The notes below the pieces were generated by a model. That model was not told the DNA's origin and did no database searches. It saw only the letters and a program-made list of their open reading frames with translations. The translations under genes and the position numbers were made by a program. From positions 1 through 40,345 of the forward strand of contig SVJP01000004.1 in assembly GCA_015068925.1 (NCBI GenBank): a DNA stretch of 40,345 nucleotides, given 5' to 3'. This DNA is from Oscillospiraceae bacterium (GTDB lineage Bacteria > Bacillota > Clostridia > HGM11514). Shown here piece by piece: positions 28,291 through 37,700 of the stretch; within the stretch, counting starts at the first letter, position 1; every line of letters starts with the position of its first letter.

Positions 28291-29061
28291 ATGAAAATTC
28301 TTGCAATAGGTGATGTGGTAGCCAAACCGGGAAGAGAGTGCATTGAGCGGCATCTGAGGCAGTTAAAACGGGAAACGGAGGCTGACCTTTGTATTGTAAA
28401 CGGTGAAAATGCCGCAGGAGGGAACGGTATCCGTCGTTCCGATTATGATTTACTGATGGCAAACGGCGCAGATATTATTACTACGGGAAATCATGTTTGG
28501 GGAAATCGGGATATTGTCAGTATGTTTGATGATGGTTTGTCCATTATCCGTCCGGGGAATTATCCGCCTTCGGCTTACGGAACAGGTTCTATGATTGTTG
28601 ATTTGGGTCGGTATCAGGTCGGTGTCATCAATCTGATGGGTCGGGTTGGCTTGGAGCCTCTTGATTGTCCCTTCCGCGTGGGAGAGCAGTTGGTCAAGGA
28701 ATTGAAAAAAGAATGCAACATTATCGTTGTGGATTTTCATGCAGAAGCCACCAGCGAAAAGCTGGCGTTGGCAAATTATCTGGATGGGTCTGTCAGCGTG
28801 GTGTTTGGCACTCATACTCATATTCAGACAGCGGACGAACGGATTTTGCCCGGCGGAACGGGATATCTTACCGATATCGGCATGACGGGTGTGGTTCATT
28901 CTGTTTTGGGAATGGATGTGAATGTTGCGGTGGAGCGGTTTGTGAATCGGATGAATCACCGCTATGTGGAGGCACAAGGAGAAACAGAACTCAGAGGTGC
29001 CCTCTTTACTGTCGACCCTGCCACGGGAAAAACCATTGCTGTGGAGAGGATTGTGCGGTAA
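28291..29061 (+). CDS. ymdB: YmdB family metallophosphoesterase
   Basis: MKILAIGDVVAKPGRECIERHL, VNGENAAGGNGI, TTGNHVWGNRDI, DFHAEATSEKLALANYLDGSVSVVFGTHTHIQTADE, GTGYLTDIGMTG. Confidence 0.93.
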   Translation: MKILAIGDVVAKPGRECIERHLRQLKRETEADLCIVNGENAAGGNGIRRSDYDLLMANGADIITTGNHVWGNRDIVSMFDDGLSIIRPGNYPPSAYGTGSMIVDLGRYQVGVINLMGRVGLEPLDCPFRVGEQLVKELKKECNIIVVDFHAEATSEKLALANYLDGSVSVVFGTHTHIQTADERILPGGTGYLTDIGMTGVVHSVLGMDVNVAVERFVNRMNHRYVEAQGETELRGALFTVDPATGKTIAVERIVR

Positions 29062-29064
29062 ATC

Positions 29065-29094
29065 TTGACACAAGGAGAAAATATGTGGTACAAT
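29065..29094 (+). promoter_or_regulatory. Promoter of the LRR/stalk gene
   Basis: TTGACA, 18 nt, TACAAT. Confidence 0.5.
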
Positions 29095-29114
29095 GAAGGT
29101 GAGGAGGGATCGAT

Positions 29115-30332
29115 ATGAAAAAAATAATTGGTCTTTTATCTGTTGTATTACTATTTTTTGCTTTGTCAGCAGCAGGCAGTGCATCAACCGAACAAACGGA
29201 AGGGCTTTTTACCTATACTATTTTCAACGACCGTGCAATCATCATAAAGTGTGACGAATCTGCAAGCGGAACGATTACAATTCCGTCTGAATTGGGCGGA
29301 TATCCGGTGACATCGATAAGTGAAAGTTTCGATATTATTAGTAGTTCTGAAGCTTTCTCCGGCTGTTCTGATATAACAGAAATAGTGATTCCCGACAGCG
29401 TGACATGGATTGAAGAGGCTGCATTTTCCGGTTGTTCCGGTTTGGTAAAATTTACGGTAGCAGAAAACAATCCGAGTTATTGCGCTGTTGACGGAAATTT
29501 GTTTAATAAGGATAAAACCGGTCTGATTCGATATTCAATAGGCAAAACCGATTCTACTTACGAGGTTCCTGACGGTGTAACTTTCATTGGTAATGAGGCT
29601 TTTATTGGTTGCAAAAGCTTAACTGATATTATTCTTCCTCCAAGCATAAACTCTATTGAAACGGATGCTTTTTGCTATTGCGAAAACTTAACAAATATTA
29701 ACCTGCCAAATGGTATTACGTCCATTAGTGTAGGAACTTTTTTCGGTTGTGAAAATTTAAAAAATATTATTATTCCGGAGCATGTAACTATCATTGACGA
29801 AGATGCTTTTTATAATTGTGAAAGCTTAACAAGCATAACCATTCCGGATAGTGTAACTTTTATCGGAAAAAATGCATTTTATCAATGCAATGACTTAACA
29901 GATGTTTATTATTCCGGTACACAAAATCAGTGGAAAAAAATTTTCGGTAATACCGAGTTGGGGACGATACCAGTCCAATACAGAAATTATGTTCTGGTTT
30001 TTCTAAATCAGAAAAAAATAGAATTTGACCAGATACCTATTATTGAAAACGACAGAACTTTGGTTCCTTTACGTGCGATATTTGAAGCGTTGGGAGCAAC
30101 AGTAGAATGGAATGAGGAAACAGAAACCGTGACATCAAGCCGTGGAGCTATTACTGTTTCTTTCCAGATTGGAAGCAATCAACTTTATAAAAATGGTCAG
30201 GAAATTATGATAGATGTTCCTGCACAAATAATGGACGGAAAAACTATGGTTCCTCTCAGAGCGGTTGCAGAAAGTTTTGATTGTTTGGTGGAATGGGAGG
30301 AAAATACCCAAACTGTATGGATTACAGAGTAA
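29115..30332 (+). CDS. Secreted BspA-like LRR protein with C-terminal copper amine oxidase N (stalk) domain
   Basis: Signal peptide; repeats such as LTSITIPDSVTFIGKNAFYQCNDLTDVYYSGTQNQWKKI; C-terminus NDRTLVPLRAIFEALGATVEWNEETETVT...KTMVPLRAVAESFDCLVEWEENTQTVWI. Confidence 0.88.
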   Translation: MKKIIGLLSVVLLFFALSAAGSASTEQTEGLFTYTIFNDRAIIIKCDESASGTITIPSELGGYPVTSISESFDIISSSEAFSGCSDITEIVIPDSVTWIEEAAFSGCSGLVKFTVAENNPSYCAVDGNLFNKDKTGLIRYSIGKTDSTYEVPDGVTFIGNEAFIGCKSLTDIILPPSINSIETDAFCYCENLTNINLPNGITSISVGTFFGCENLKNIIIPEHVTIIDEDAFYNCESLTSITIPDSVTFIGKNAFYQCNDLTDVYYSGTQNQWKKIFGNTELGTIPVQYRNYVLVFLNQKKIEFDQIPIIENDRTLVPLRAIFEALGATVEWNEETETVTSSRGAITVSFQIGSNQLYKNGQEIMIDVPAQIMDGKTMVPLRAVAESFDCLVEWEENTQTVWITE

Positions 30333-30378
30333 AAAATATAGTTGCAGACAGAATTAACAAAATAATATGATTGGAAAA

Positions 30379-30405
30379 ACGGAGCGCCAACAGGGGCGCT
30401 CCTAT
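30379..30405. terminator. Hairpin between convergent genes
   Basis: GGAGCGCC-aacagg-GGCGCTCC followed by TATTTTAAATT. Confidence 0.55.
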
Positions 30406-30406
30406 T

Positions 30407-30913
30407 TTAAATTGTAGTAAAAAATCTCCAAGGCCGTTCTCGGTCTTTTGGTTCGGCATAGTCAATGCCGATTCGCTTGCCTGTTTGGTATTGGAGAAGG
30501 GTACCGTCATCTTCCAACCAAAACCGCTTGGAGGAACACAAATCCTCTCCGTTCCAATCCTTGGTGATGCCCATGGCTTTGGTGGCTCTGCCGGGGCCCG
30601 GGAACTGTTCTACTCCCCGAATCAGCACCGCTTGGGGAACATCTTTTTCTCCTGTGACAATATTGAGCAGATGATGCATCCCGTAGCAAAGGTAAATATA
30701 AGCATATCCACCTTCCCGATACATGATTTCGGTGCGAGGGGTTTTTCCTTTATGGGCGTGACAGGCGGTGTCATCCTCTCCCTGATAACATTCTGTTTCT
30801 GTAATTCTATAACGAAACACCTCCGACCCCTTTTGTACACAAATCAATTTTCCTAACAAGAGAGGGGCGAGAGTTTCAGCAGATTGCAAATAAAATTCTT
30901 TTGGTAATCTCAT
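30407..30913 (-). CDS. DNA-3-methyladenine glycosylase (AAG/MPG family)
   Basis: LAPLLLGKLICVQKGSEVFRYRITETECYQGEDDTACHAHKGKTPRTEIMYREGGYAYIYLCYGMHHLLNIVTG, QAVLIRGVE, GPGRATKAMGI. Confidence 0.93.
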   Translation of the reverse strand: MRLPKEFYLQSAETLAPLLLGKLICVQKGSEVFRYRITETECYQGEDDTACHAHKGKTPRTEIMYREGGYAYIYLCYGMHHLLNIVTGEKDVPQAVLIRGVEQFPGPGRATKAMGITKDWNGEDLCSSKRFWLEDDGTLLQYQTGKRIGIDYAEPKDRERPWRFFTTI

Positions 30914-30941
30914 GGTTGTTTTCCTTTAAAAATATAGGTTG

Positions 30942-30990
30942 AGGACTCCCTCAGTCAACTATGCTGACAGCTACCTCGAAGAGGGAGCCT
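30942..30990. repeat. Palindromic intergenic element, possibly a dispersed repeat
   Basis: GACTCCCTC-A-GTCAactatgcTGAC-agctacctcgaa-GAGGGAGCC. Confidence 0.5.
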
Positions 30991-30997
30991 TATTTCG

Positions 30998-32188
30998 TCA
31001 GGAGTGAAGTTTTTGATACAAATCAGGAAAAGGTTCTAAGCTTCTGGACAAAATCCCCTTCATATAAGCAATGGCAATGCCGTAGTTGGTAATGGGAATT
31101 TGCTCATCCTTTGCGGATTTCTGGCGGTATTTCATTTCCCGTGCATTGAGCATACATCCACCGCAATGAATCACCATCTTATATTGGGATAACTCTTCGG
31201 GAAATTCCGTTCCGCTGCAGAAAACAAACTCGGGGTTTACCCCTGTGTATTCCCGAATCCAATTGGGCAGCTTCACCGTTCCAATATCCTCGCATTGGCG
31301 GTGATGGGTGCATCCTTCCGCAATCAAAATCTTATCTCCATCCTTCACAGTATCCAATGCCTTGACCCCTTGGACGGTCAATTCCAAGTCTCCTTTTTGC
31401 CGTGCCATTAAAATAGAAAAGGATGTTAAGGGTGCGACCCCTTTTGTCAATTTTGCAACCATCCCGAATACCTGACTGTCGGTAATTACAAGTTTGGGAT
31501 TGGGGTATTTTTTTAATGTTTCTTCCAGCATAGTTTCTTTTACCACGATTGCCGCCGCATCTGCATCCAACAGAGCACGGATGGTTTGTTGCTGAGGTAA
31601 AATCAACCGACCCTTGGGAGCAGAAGCGTCGATGGGTGTGACCAAAATCGCCGTATCTCCCGATTCTACCAACCCCTCTATCGGAGAGGGAAGTTGTTGG
31701 GGTTTTGCCAAATGCACAAGGGTGTTTTTCAAAGCTTCTATTCCTTCTCCCGTTACAGCGCTGACCGATAGTGCACCCTCGGGTGCCTTTGCCAAATCTA
31801 TTTTGTTATAAACGGTCACATAGGGAATTTTTTTCTCTTCAAAGAGGGAAATCCATCGTTGCTCCATTTGGGAAATGCCCCGTGATGCATCTACCACCAA
31901 AACCGCTACATCGGTTTTATTCAAAACCTGCTTTGTTTTTTTGACGCGAAGAGCACCCAATTCTCCCTGATTATCGTCCATTCCTGCGGTGTCAATCATC
32001 ATGACAGGGCCGATGGGAAGAAGCTCCATGGTTTTATAGACAGGGTCGGTGGTGGTTCCCGCCACGTCAGAAACAAGAGCAATATTTTGAGCAGTAACGG
32101 CATTCATAATGCTGGATTTTCCTGCGTTTCGCTTTCCGAAAAAAGCAATATGCACCCTGTTTGCGGATGCAGTATCATTCAAGCTCAT
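30998..32188 (-). CDS. hydF: [FeFe]-hydrogenase H-cluster maturation GTPase HydF
   Basis: FFGKRNAGKSSIMNAV P-loop, DTAGMDD, YNKIDLA; C-terminal CTHHRQC...HCGGC cluster ligands. Confidence 0.94.
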   Translation of the reverse strand: MSLNDTASANRVHIAFFGKRNAGKSSIMNAVTAQNIALVSDVAGTTTDPVYKTMELLPIGPVMMIDTAGMDDNQGELGALRVKKTKQVLNKTDVAVLVVDASRGISQMEQRWISLFEEKKIPYVTVYNKIDLAKAPEGALSVSAVTGEGIEALKNTLVHLAKPQQLPSPIEGLVESGDTAILVTPIDASAPKGRLILPQQQTIRALLDADAAAIVVKETMLEETLKKYPNPKLVITDSQVFGMVAKLTKGVAPLTSFSILMARQKGDLELTVQGVKALDTVKDGDKILIAEGCTHHRQCEDIGTVKLPNWIREYTGVNPEFVFCSGTEFPEELSQYKMVIHCGGCMLNAREMKYRQKSAKDEQIPITNYGIAIAYMKGILSRSLEPFPDLYQKLHS

Positions 32189-32200
32189 ACCCGTTCCTCC

Positions 32201-33619
32201 TTACAGGCGAAAATCACGCTTTCCTTCGCCGATGGCTTTCAGCTTTTCCTTAACCAGTTCTTTGACTTTGGGATTGGGAACCCGTTCAATTTCTCTTTCA
32301 ATCAGCTCATAACCGATTTTTTTGGTGGGTTCGGTTGCATAATCCTCTAAATATTCTTTTAAGGTCATCAACGCATTGGGATGACAACAATTCAGAATTT
32401 GTCCGTTTTTGCAAAGGGTCATAAAACGATCTCCCGTTCTTCCTTCCCGATAGCAAGCGGTACAGAAGGAGGGGATATCCCCCATTTCCATGAGCCAACG
32501 AACCACCTCATCTAAAGTACGATTATCGCTGATGTCAAATTGTGCGGAGTTTTCTTCCTCCGGTTCCTCTTCTGCATAACCGCCTACGCTGGTGCGGGAA
32601 GCACCGCTGATTTGCGAAACTCCTAAATGCAATACTTTTTCACGGCATTCCTTGGATTCGCGGGTGGAAATAATCATGCCCGTATAAGGAACCGCAATAC
32701 GGATACAAGCAATCAGTTTTGCAAAAATATCATCATTAATGCCGTTGTCGAATACATCGGGGTCGATATCATCCGCCCGTTTGATACGAGGAACGCTGAT
32801 GGTATGGGGTCCGACCCCAAACGTTGCTTCCAGATGTTCCGCGTGCATTAAAAGTGCAGCAAATTCATAGCGGTAAAGCTCCAATCCGAACAGTACGCCC
32901 AAGCCCACATCGTCAATGCCCCCTTCCATAGCTCTGTCCATGGCTTCTGTGTGGTAAGCATAATTGTGCTTGGGACCTGTGGGATGCAGCTTTTCATAGC
33001 TTTCTTTGTGATAGGTTTCCTGAAATAAAATATATGTGCCGATGCCTGCCTCTTTCAGCTTGCGGTAATTTTCTACCGTGGTGGCGGCAATGTTTACGTT
33101 CACTCTGCGGATTGCACCGTTTTTATGCTGAATGCTGTAAATGGTTTTGATGCTTTCCAAAATGTATTCAATGGGATTGTTTACAGGGTCCTCCCCTGCT
33201 TCCAACGCCAAACGCTTGTGACCCATGTCCTGAAGAGCAATGACTTCCTTTTTAATTTCTTCTTGAGTCAGTTTTTTTCTCGGAATGGTTTTGTTTTGTG
33301 CATGATAGGGGCAGTAAACGCAACCGTTGACGCAATAGTTGGACAAATAAAGAGGAGCAAACATCACAATACGGTTACCATAAAAATCCTGCTTGATTTT
33401 TGCCGCCAGTTCTTCAATTTCCTTATTTTTTTCAGGAATGTCACAATCCAGCAATACCGCTGCTTCTCTGTGAGAAAGACCTTTGTATTCTCTTGCTTTT
33501 TGTAAAATTTCATCAATCAATGCCTCATTATGCTTGTTTGCCTCTGCATATTGAAGAGTGTCAAGCACTTCCTGATGATCAATAAATTCTTCTGCTTTTT
33601 TGGATTTTGGATTATACAT
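32201..33619 (-). CDS. hydG: [FeFe]-hydrogenase maturation radical SAM enzyme HydG
   Basis: NYCVNGCVYCPYH (CX3CX2C), ThiH-like body, C-terminal CTACYREGRTGDRFMTLCKNGQILNCC (CX2CX22C). ATG 33619 preferred over the track start 33808. Confidence 0.95.
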   Translation of the reverse strand: MYNPKSKKAEEFIDHQEVLDTLQYAEANKHNEALIDEILQKAREYKGLSHREAAVLLDCDIPEKNKEIEELAAKIKQDFYGNRIVMFAPLYLSNYCVNGCVYCPYHAQNKTIPRKKLTQEEIKKEVIALQDMGHKRLALEAGEDPVNNPIEYILESIKTIYSIQHKNGAIRRVNVNIAATTVENYRKLKEAGIGTYILFQETYHKESYEKLHPTGPKHNYAYHTEAMDRAMEGGIDDVGLGVLFGLELYRYEFAALLMHAEHLEATFGVGPHTISVPRIKRADDIDPDVFDNGINDDIFAKLIACIRIAVPYTGMIISTRESKECREKVLHLGVSQISGASRTSVGGYAEEEPEEENSAQFDISDNRTLDEVVRWLMEMGDIPSFCTACYREGRTGDRFMTLCKNGQILNCCHPNALMTLKEYLEDYATEPTKKIGYELIEREIERVPNPKVKELVKEKLKAIGEGKRDFRL

Positions 33620-33884
33620 TTTCTTCTCGTCCTTTCTGTGTTGTTTTGGAATAAACCGCCTTTGCGCTGACTCCCGGTAACCGTCCGATTTTTCCCGAAA
33701 GTGCGCTGATTTCTTCAACGGTGGAGTCAACTGCGATGCTGATGATGGAAATTTCTTTTTCCCGATAGGGAAGCCCCATTCGTCCGATAATGATTGAGCT
33801 GTAATCATGCAAAATGCGATTCAATTGGGTCACCGAGTCGGGGTTTTCTACAATAATGCCGATAATGGCAACTCTTGCTTCCAT
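33612..33884 (-). CDS. TM1266-family putative iron-only hydrogenase system regulator
   Basis: MEARVAIIGIIVENPDSVTQLNRILHDYSSIIIGRMGLPYREKEISIISIAVDSTVEEISALSGKIGRLPGVSAKAVYSK; about 8-nt overlap with hydG. Confidence 0.85.
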   Translation of the reverse strand: MEARVAIIGIIVENPDSVTQLNRILHDYSSIIIGRMGLPYREKEISIISIAVDSTVEEISALSGKIGRLPGVSAKAVYSKTTQKGREENV

Positions 33885-34025
33885 TTTGTTCTTCCTTTCA
33901 AAAAAATATACACCCCTGCCTGAGGGGTGCAAAAAACATGGGTTGTTTTCTTATGCCTCAGACAGTTCTTCAGCGTCAGTTTTGAGCAATCTTTCGGCAA
34001 GGAAATATCCCGACCGTCAGATGGT
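33885..34025 (-). promoter_or_regulatory. Attenuator/riboswitch-like leader of the hyd maturation operon
   Basis: Mutually exclusive pairings: P1 GACGGT(34018-34013)/ACTGTC(33966-33961); antiterminator CTGTCTGAGG(33965-33956)/CCTCAGGCAG(33925-33916); terminator at 33929-33911. Confidence 0.5.
33901..33930 (-). terminator. Terminator-like hairpin inside the 5' leader of TM1266-hydG-hydF
   Basis: Minus strand CACCCCT-CAGGC-AGGGGTG-TATATTTTTTTG. Confidence 0.65.
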
Positions 34026-34031
34026 ACTTTA

Positions 34032-34060
34032 ATTATAAATCATTGTGATTCAATTGTCAA
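34032..34060 (-). promoter_or_regulatory. Consensus promoter of TM1266-hydG-hydF
   Basis: Minus strand TTGACA (34060-34055), 17 nt, TATAAT (34037-34032). Confidence 0.8.
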
Positions 34061-34096
34061 TCTGTTTTTGCAAAAAAGAAAAACTTTTTGAAACGG

Positions 34097-34125
34097 TTGA
34101 CGAAAATACTGCAAGATGCTATAAT
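34097..34125 (+). promoter_or_regulatory. Promoter of the ECF S-component gene
   Basis: TTGACG, 17 nt, TATAAT. Confidence 0.7.
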
Positions 34126-34143
34126 AAAAGAGAGGTGGTATCA

Positions 34144-34617
34144 ATGAAAATTAAAAAATTAGTGATGGCGGCGGTGTTTGCCGCCTTGACCTTTGTGGGA
34201 ACTTCGATAATTAAAATTCCTACTATTAATGGATACATTCATCCGGGAGACGGATTTGTGCTGTTGGCAGGCTTTTTGTTGGGCCCGATCTATGGAGCAT
34301 GCTCCGCAGGAATCGGGTCTGCCCTGGCGGATTTATTGGGCGGATACGGTGTATATGTTCCGGGAACATTTGTCATCAAAGGAATTACCGCTTTGGCGGC
34401 GGCATTGATTTATCAAAGAAAAAAATCCTTTCCCCTTGCATTGTCGGGAGCAATCGTCGGAGAGCTTTTGATGGCGTTGGGATATTTGATTTATGAAACT
34501 CTGATTTTTGGCGAGGGTGCTTGGGCTTCCGTTCCCGGGAATCTGGTGCAGGGAGCCGGCGGTGTAGTCATTTCTTTGCTGTTACTTCCTATTATTAAAG
34601 GAATTTTTAAATCCTGA
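34144..34617 (+). CDS. ECF transporter S component (substrate unknown)
   Basis: MKIKKLVMAAVFAALTFVGTSIIKIP...GYIHPGDGFVLLAGFLLGPIYGACSAGIGSALADLLGGYGVYVPGTFVIKGITALAAA; SD GAGGTGG. Confidence 0.85.
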   Translation: MKIKKLVMAAVFAALTFVGTSIIKIPTINGYIHPGDGFVLLAGFLLGPIYGACSAGIGSALADLLGGYGVYVPGTFVIKGITALAAALIYQRKKSFPLALSGAIVGELLMALGYLIYETLIFGEGAWASVPGNLVQGAGGVVISLLLLPIIKGIFKS

Positions 34618-34638
34618 CCAAAATTTTTTAAAAAAAGA

Positions 34639-34667
34639 TTGACATAGACTCCAATTTATGCTATAAT
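34639..34667 (+). promoter_or_regulatory. Promoter of the 34721 gene
   Basis: TTGACA, 17 nt, TATAAT. Confidence 0.75.
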
Positions 34668-34720
34668 ATAACTAAGCTTGTGAAAATTTACAAAAAATAA
34701 AAAAAGAAAGGAAGATTTTC

Positions 34721-37700
34721 ATGAAAAAGGCTTTAGTACTTATGACTTGCCTGTGCATGCTTGTAAGCATGATGACAGGAATCACCGTAGGTGCAGCTTG
34801 GGACCTGATGTACTATCCGGTTGAAACGGAAAGTGTTATAGCAACCAGCTGGAAGACTGCAATTGACAACGGAAAGTATACTGCAGAAGATGGAACTCAA
34901 AAAACTTACGACCTGAACGGAGTTGCAGATGCAACTCTTCGTTACATCACTCCCGGTGCAAACGGCACAGCGGGTGCAATTGAGTTGGCTATGGTACCCA
35001 ACGAGACTGTTGAAGATAAGAAGAGTGACGGAACAACCGTAACCCGCGGACCCGACTACAGACCTCGTATTCTGACAAATCATATGATTACTTTGAAAAC
35101 AGGAAATACTTATAAGATTTCCGTGTATGTAAAAGGTAACCTTTCCGGTACAAACGATGTAAACTTATGGTTGAACTCTGGCGATAAGGTAACTTTTGAC
35201 ACAGATTCTTCTACTCCACCTGCATACCGTGATGTATTTAAAGTTAGAGTAACAGACCAATGGCAGTATGTAGAAAAAGAATTTAAAGTAAAAGAAATTA
35301 CAGATGGTTCCGGAAATGTGAAGGATTCTTCCTCCTTGACTTTGGGTATGAGACCTATGACCAACTTCCCCAGTGGTTCTTTCCAGGTGGACGAATTGAA
35401 GGTTGAGCTGACCAATAAAGTAGCTTCTGCAACCAATACTGTATTTACAAACGGAATCGGTGACGGGTCTGTAATTGATCCTTATGAAATCACCACAGTT
35501 GCCGATATCAAGAAGATGGCAGAACTTGTGAAAGAAGGCTATGGTTATCAGACAGCACACTATATTTTGATGAATGATATCGACATGAGTGGTGTCGAAG
35601 ACTTTGTTGGTATTGCTACCGGCACTGATACCAGAAATGCATTCAAAGGTACCTTTGACGGAAACTATCATGTGATTAAAAATATGTCAATCACCGACTC
35701 AACAAATGCCCGCGGATTTTTCTTTGCAATGTATGGTGCTACTATTAAAAACTTAGGTTTTGAAAATGCTTACATAGAAGGTTCTGCCAAGATTGGTGTT
35801 CTGGCAGCGGCAGAAGGCGGTTCTACCATTACCAACTGTTATGTAAGAAAGGCTACCTTGAAGCAAGTATATGGCGGTACCTGGGCAGACAATAACATGG
35901 CTGCATTTGTAGGTTGTTCTGTAGATATGGGTAACCGCGGTGGCTTGATTACCGACCATACTGTTTTTAACAATTGTTATTCTACTGATATTACTACCAT
36001 TGGGTATAACGGTACAGAAGTGACGGTCGGCGGTGGTTTTAAGGGTACCGGGTATATGAATACCATGCCTTACACTACCTTAAATAATTGTTACACCGAT
36101 TGCGGTCAGTTCTCCTCTAAAGGATATCAGAGCAAAGCAGAAGACCCCAAATATTATACTGATGATGAAAAAATCGCAGCAGGTGTTCTGGTAGTGAATA
36201 ACAGTTATAAGTCTGCAACTGTTGCAGATGTAACTGCAAGTAAGTTAAGTGATGCATTCATTGACAGTAAAGCTACCTATAATTATGGCTTGCCTGTTTT
36301 AGCATGGGAAAAAGACAAACTGGATGCCGCTCCCGATAATACGATTTTCACAAATGGTATGGGAAATGGTACTGAAAATCGTCCTTATCAAATCACCAAT
36401 GTGGCAGACTTGAAGAAGATGGCTGAACTTGTGGTAGAAAACTCATCATATCAGACTGCACACTATAAATTGATGAACGATATCGATATGACCGGTGTGA
36501 CTGACTTTATGGGTATCGCAACCGGTCCCGATACAAGAAATGCATTTAAGGGAACCTTTGATGGGAACAATCATGTGATTAAAAACATGAGAATTGAAGA
36601 AACCACAACAAATACCCGTGGCTTTTTCTACGCAATGTATGGCGCAACCATCAAAAACCTCGGATTTGAAAATGCTTATGTATCCGGTTTTAAAACAGGT
36701 GTTTTAGCAGGTTCAGATGGTGGTTCTACCATTGAAAACTGTTTTGTAAGAAATGCAACCCTAAAAAATCTGTATCAGCATACAGACGGTTATATGGGTG
36801 CTTTCGTAGGTTGTGTTACTGATATGGGTAGTAGTCGCGGAGGTTTGATTACTGACCACACTGTATTTACCAACTGTTATGCTACCGGCATTAAAACCAT
36901 CGGTTATAAAGATACTGAGGTGGCAGTAGGCGGTGCCTTTAAGGGCGGAAGAATATGGCACACCGAAACTTATGTCACTCTGAATAACTGTTATACCGAT
37001 TACGGTCAGTTTGCAGCCACAGGTTACAAAAATGCCAACGATGATACACCTACCGATTATCCTACAGACGATGAAAAAATTGCAGCAGGAACTTTGGTAG
37101 TAAACAACAGTTACAAATCTGCAACACCTTCTACCGTAACTGCTTCTGCTTTAGGTTCTGCATTCATTGCAAACAAGACCGAGTACAACAACGGATTGCC
37201 CGTATTGGCTTGGGAAGCAGACAGACTGCCCGAAGTGGAAGAACCCACCATGTATACCGTTAGTGTAACAGTAGGAGAAAACGGTTCTGTTACAAAGGAT
37301 GGAGAACCGGTTCCTGCCTCCTTCGAAGTAGAGGAAGGCTCAGCCGTTACTCTGACTTTGGTTCCCGATGACAAATATGTTGCAAAGGCAAAGGTAAACG
37401 GAGCTGATTATACTGTAACAAACAATCAGATTACATTGACTGTTACAGAAGCTACCATCGTTGCAGTAACCTTCGAACGGATTCCCGATGTTACTCCCGG
37501 ATTTGCAGGAGACAGCACATCTTACAGCTGGTTTAAGACAGTAGACGGAAAAGCAACCATCTTCACGTATCATAAGCTGGCTGACTTTAACACAGGGGAA
37601 ACCGATTTGGAATATGGTGTAAAATTGTGGAATAATGCAAAACCAGAGGATAAAGTAACCTTGCCTGCTTATGATTCTGCAACAGAGCAACCGGCAAAAG

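Noticed and set aside
30371-30856. 161-aa plus-strand ORF
   Set aside because: Antisense to the clear 3-methyladenine glycosylase gene.
33885-34025. T-box leader for the hyd operon
   Set aside because: Too short, and no T-box sequence (TGGNACCGCG-like) or AGAGA/GNTG features were found.
35438-37240. Assembly-induced duplication in the 34721 gene
   Set aside because: The copies differ at many positions, so they are not a collapsed or duplicated read artefact.
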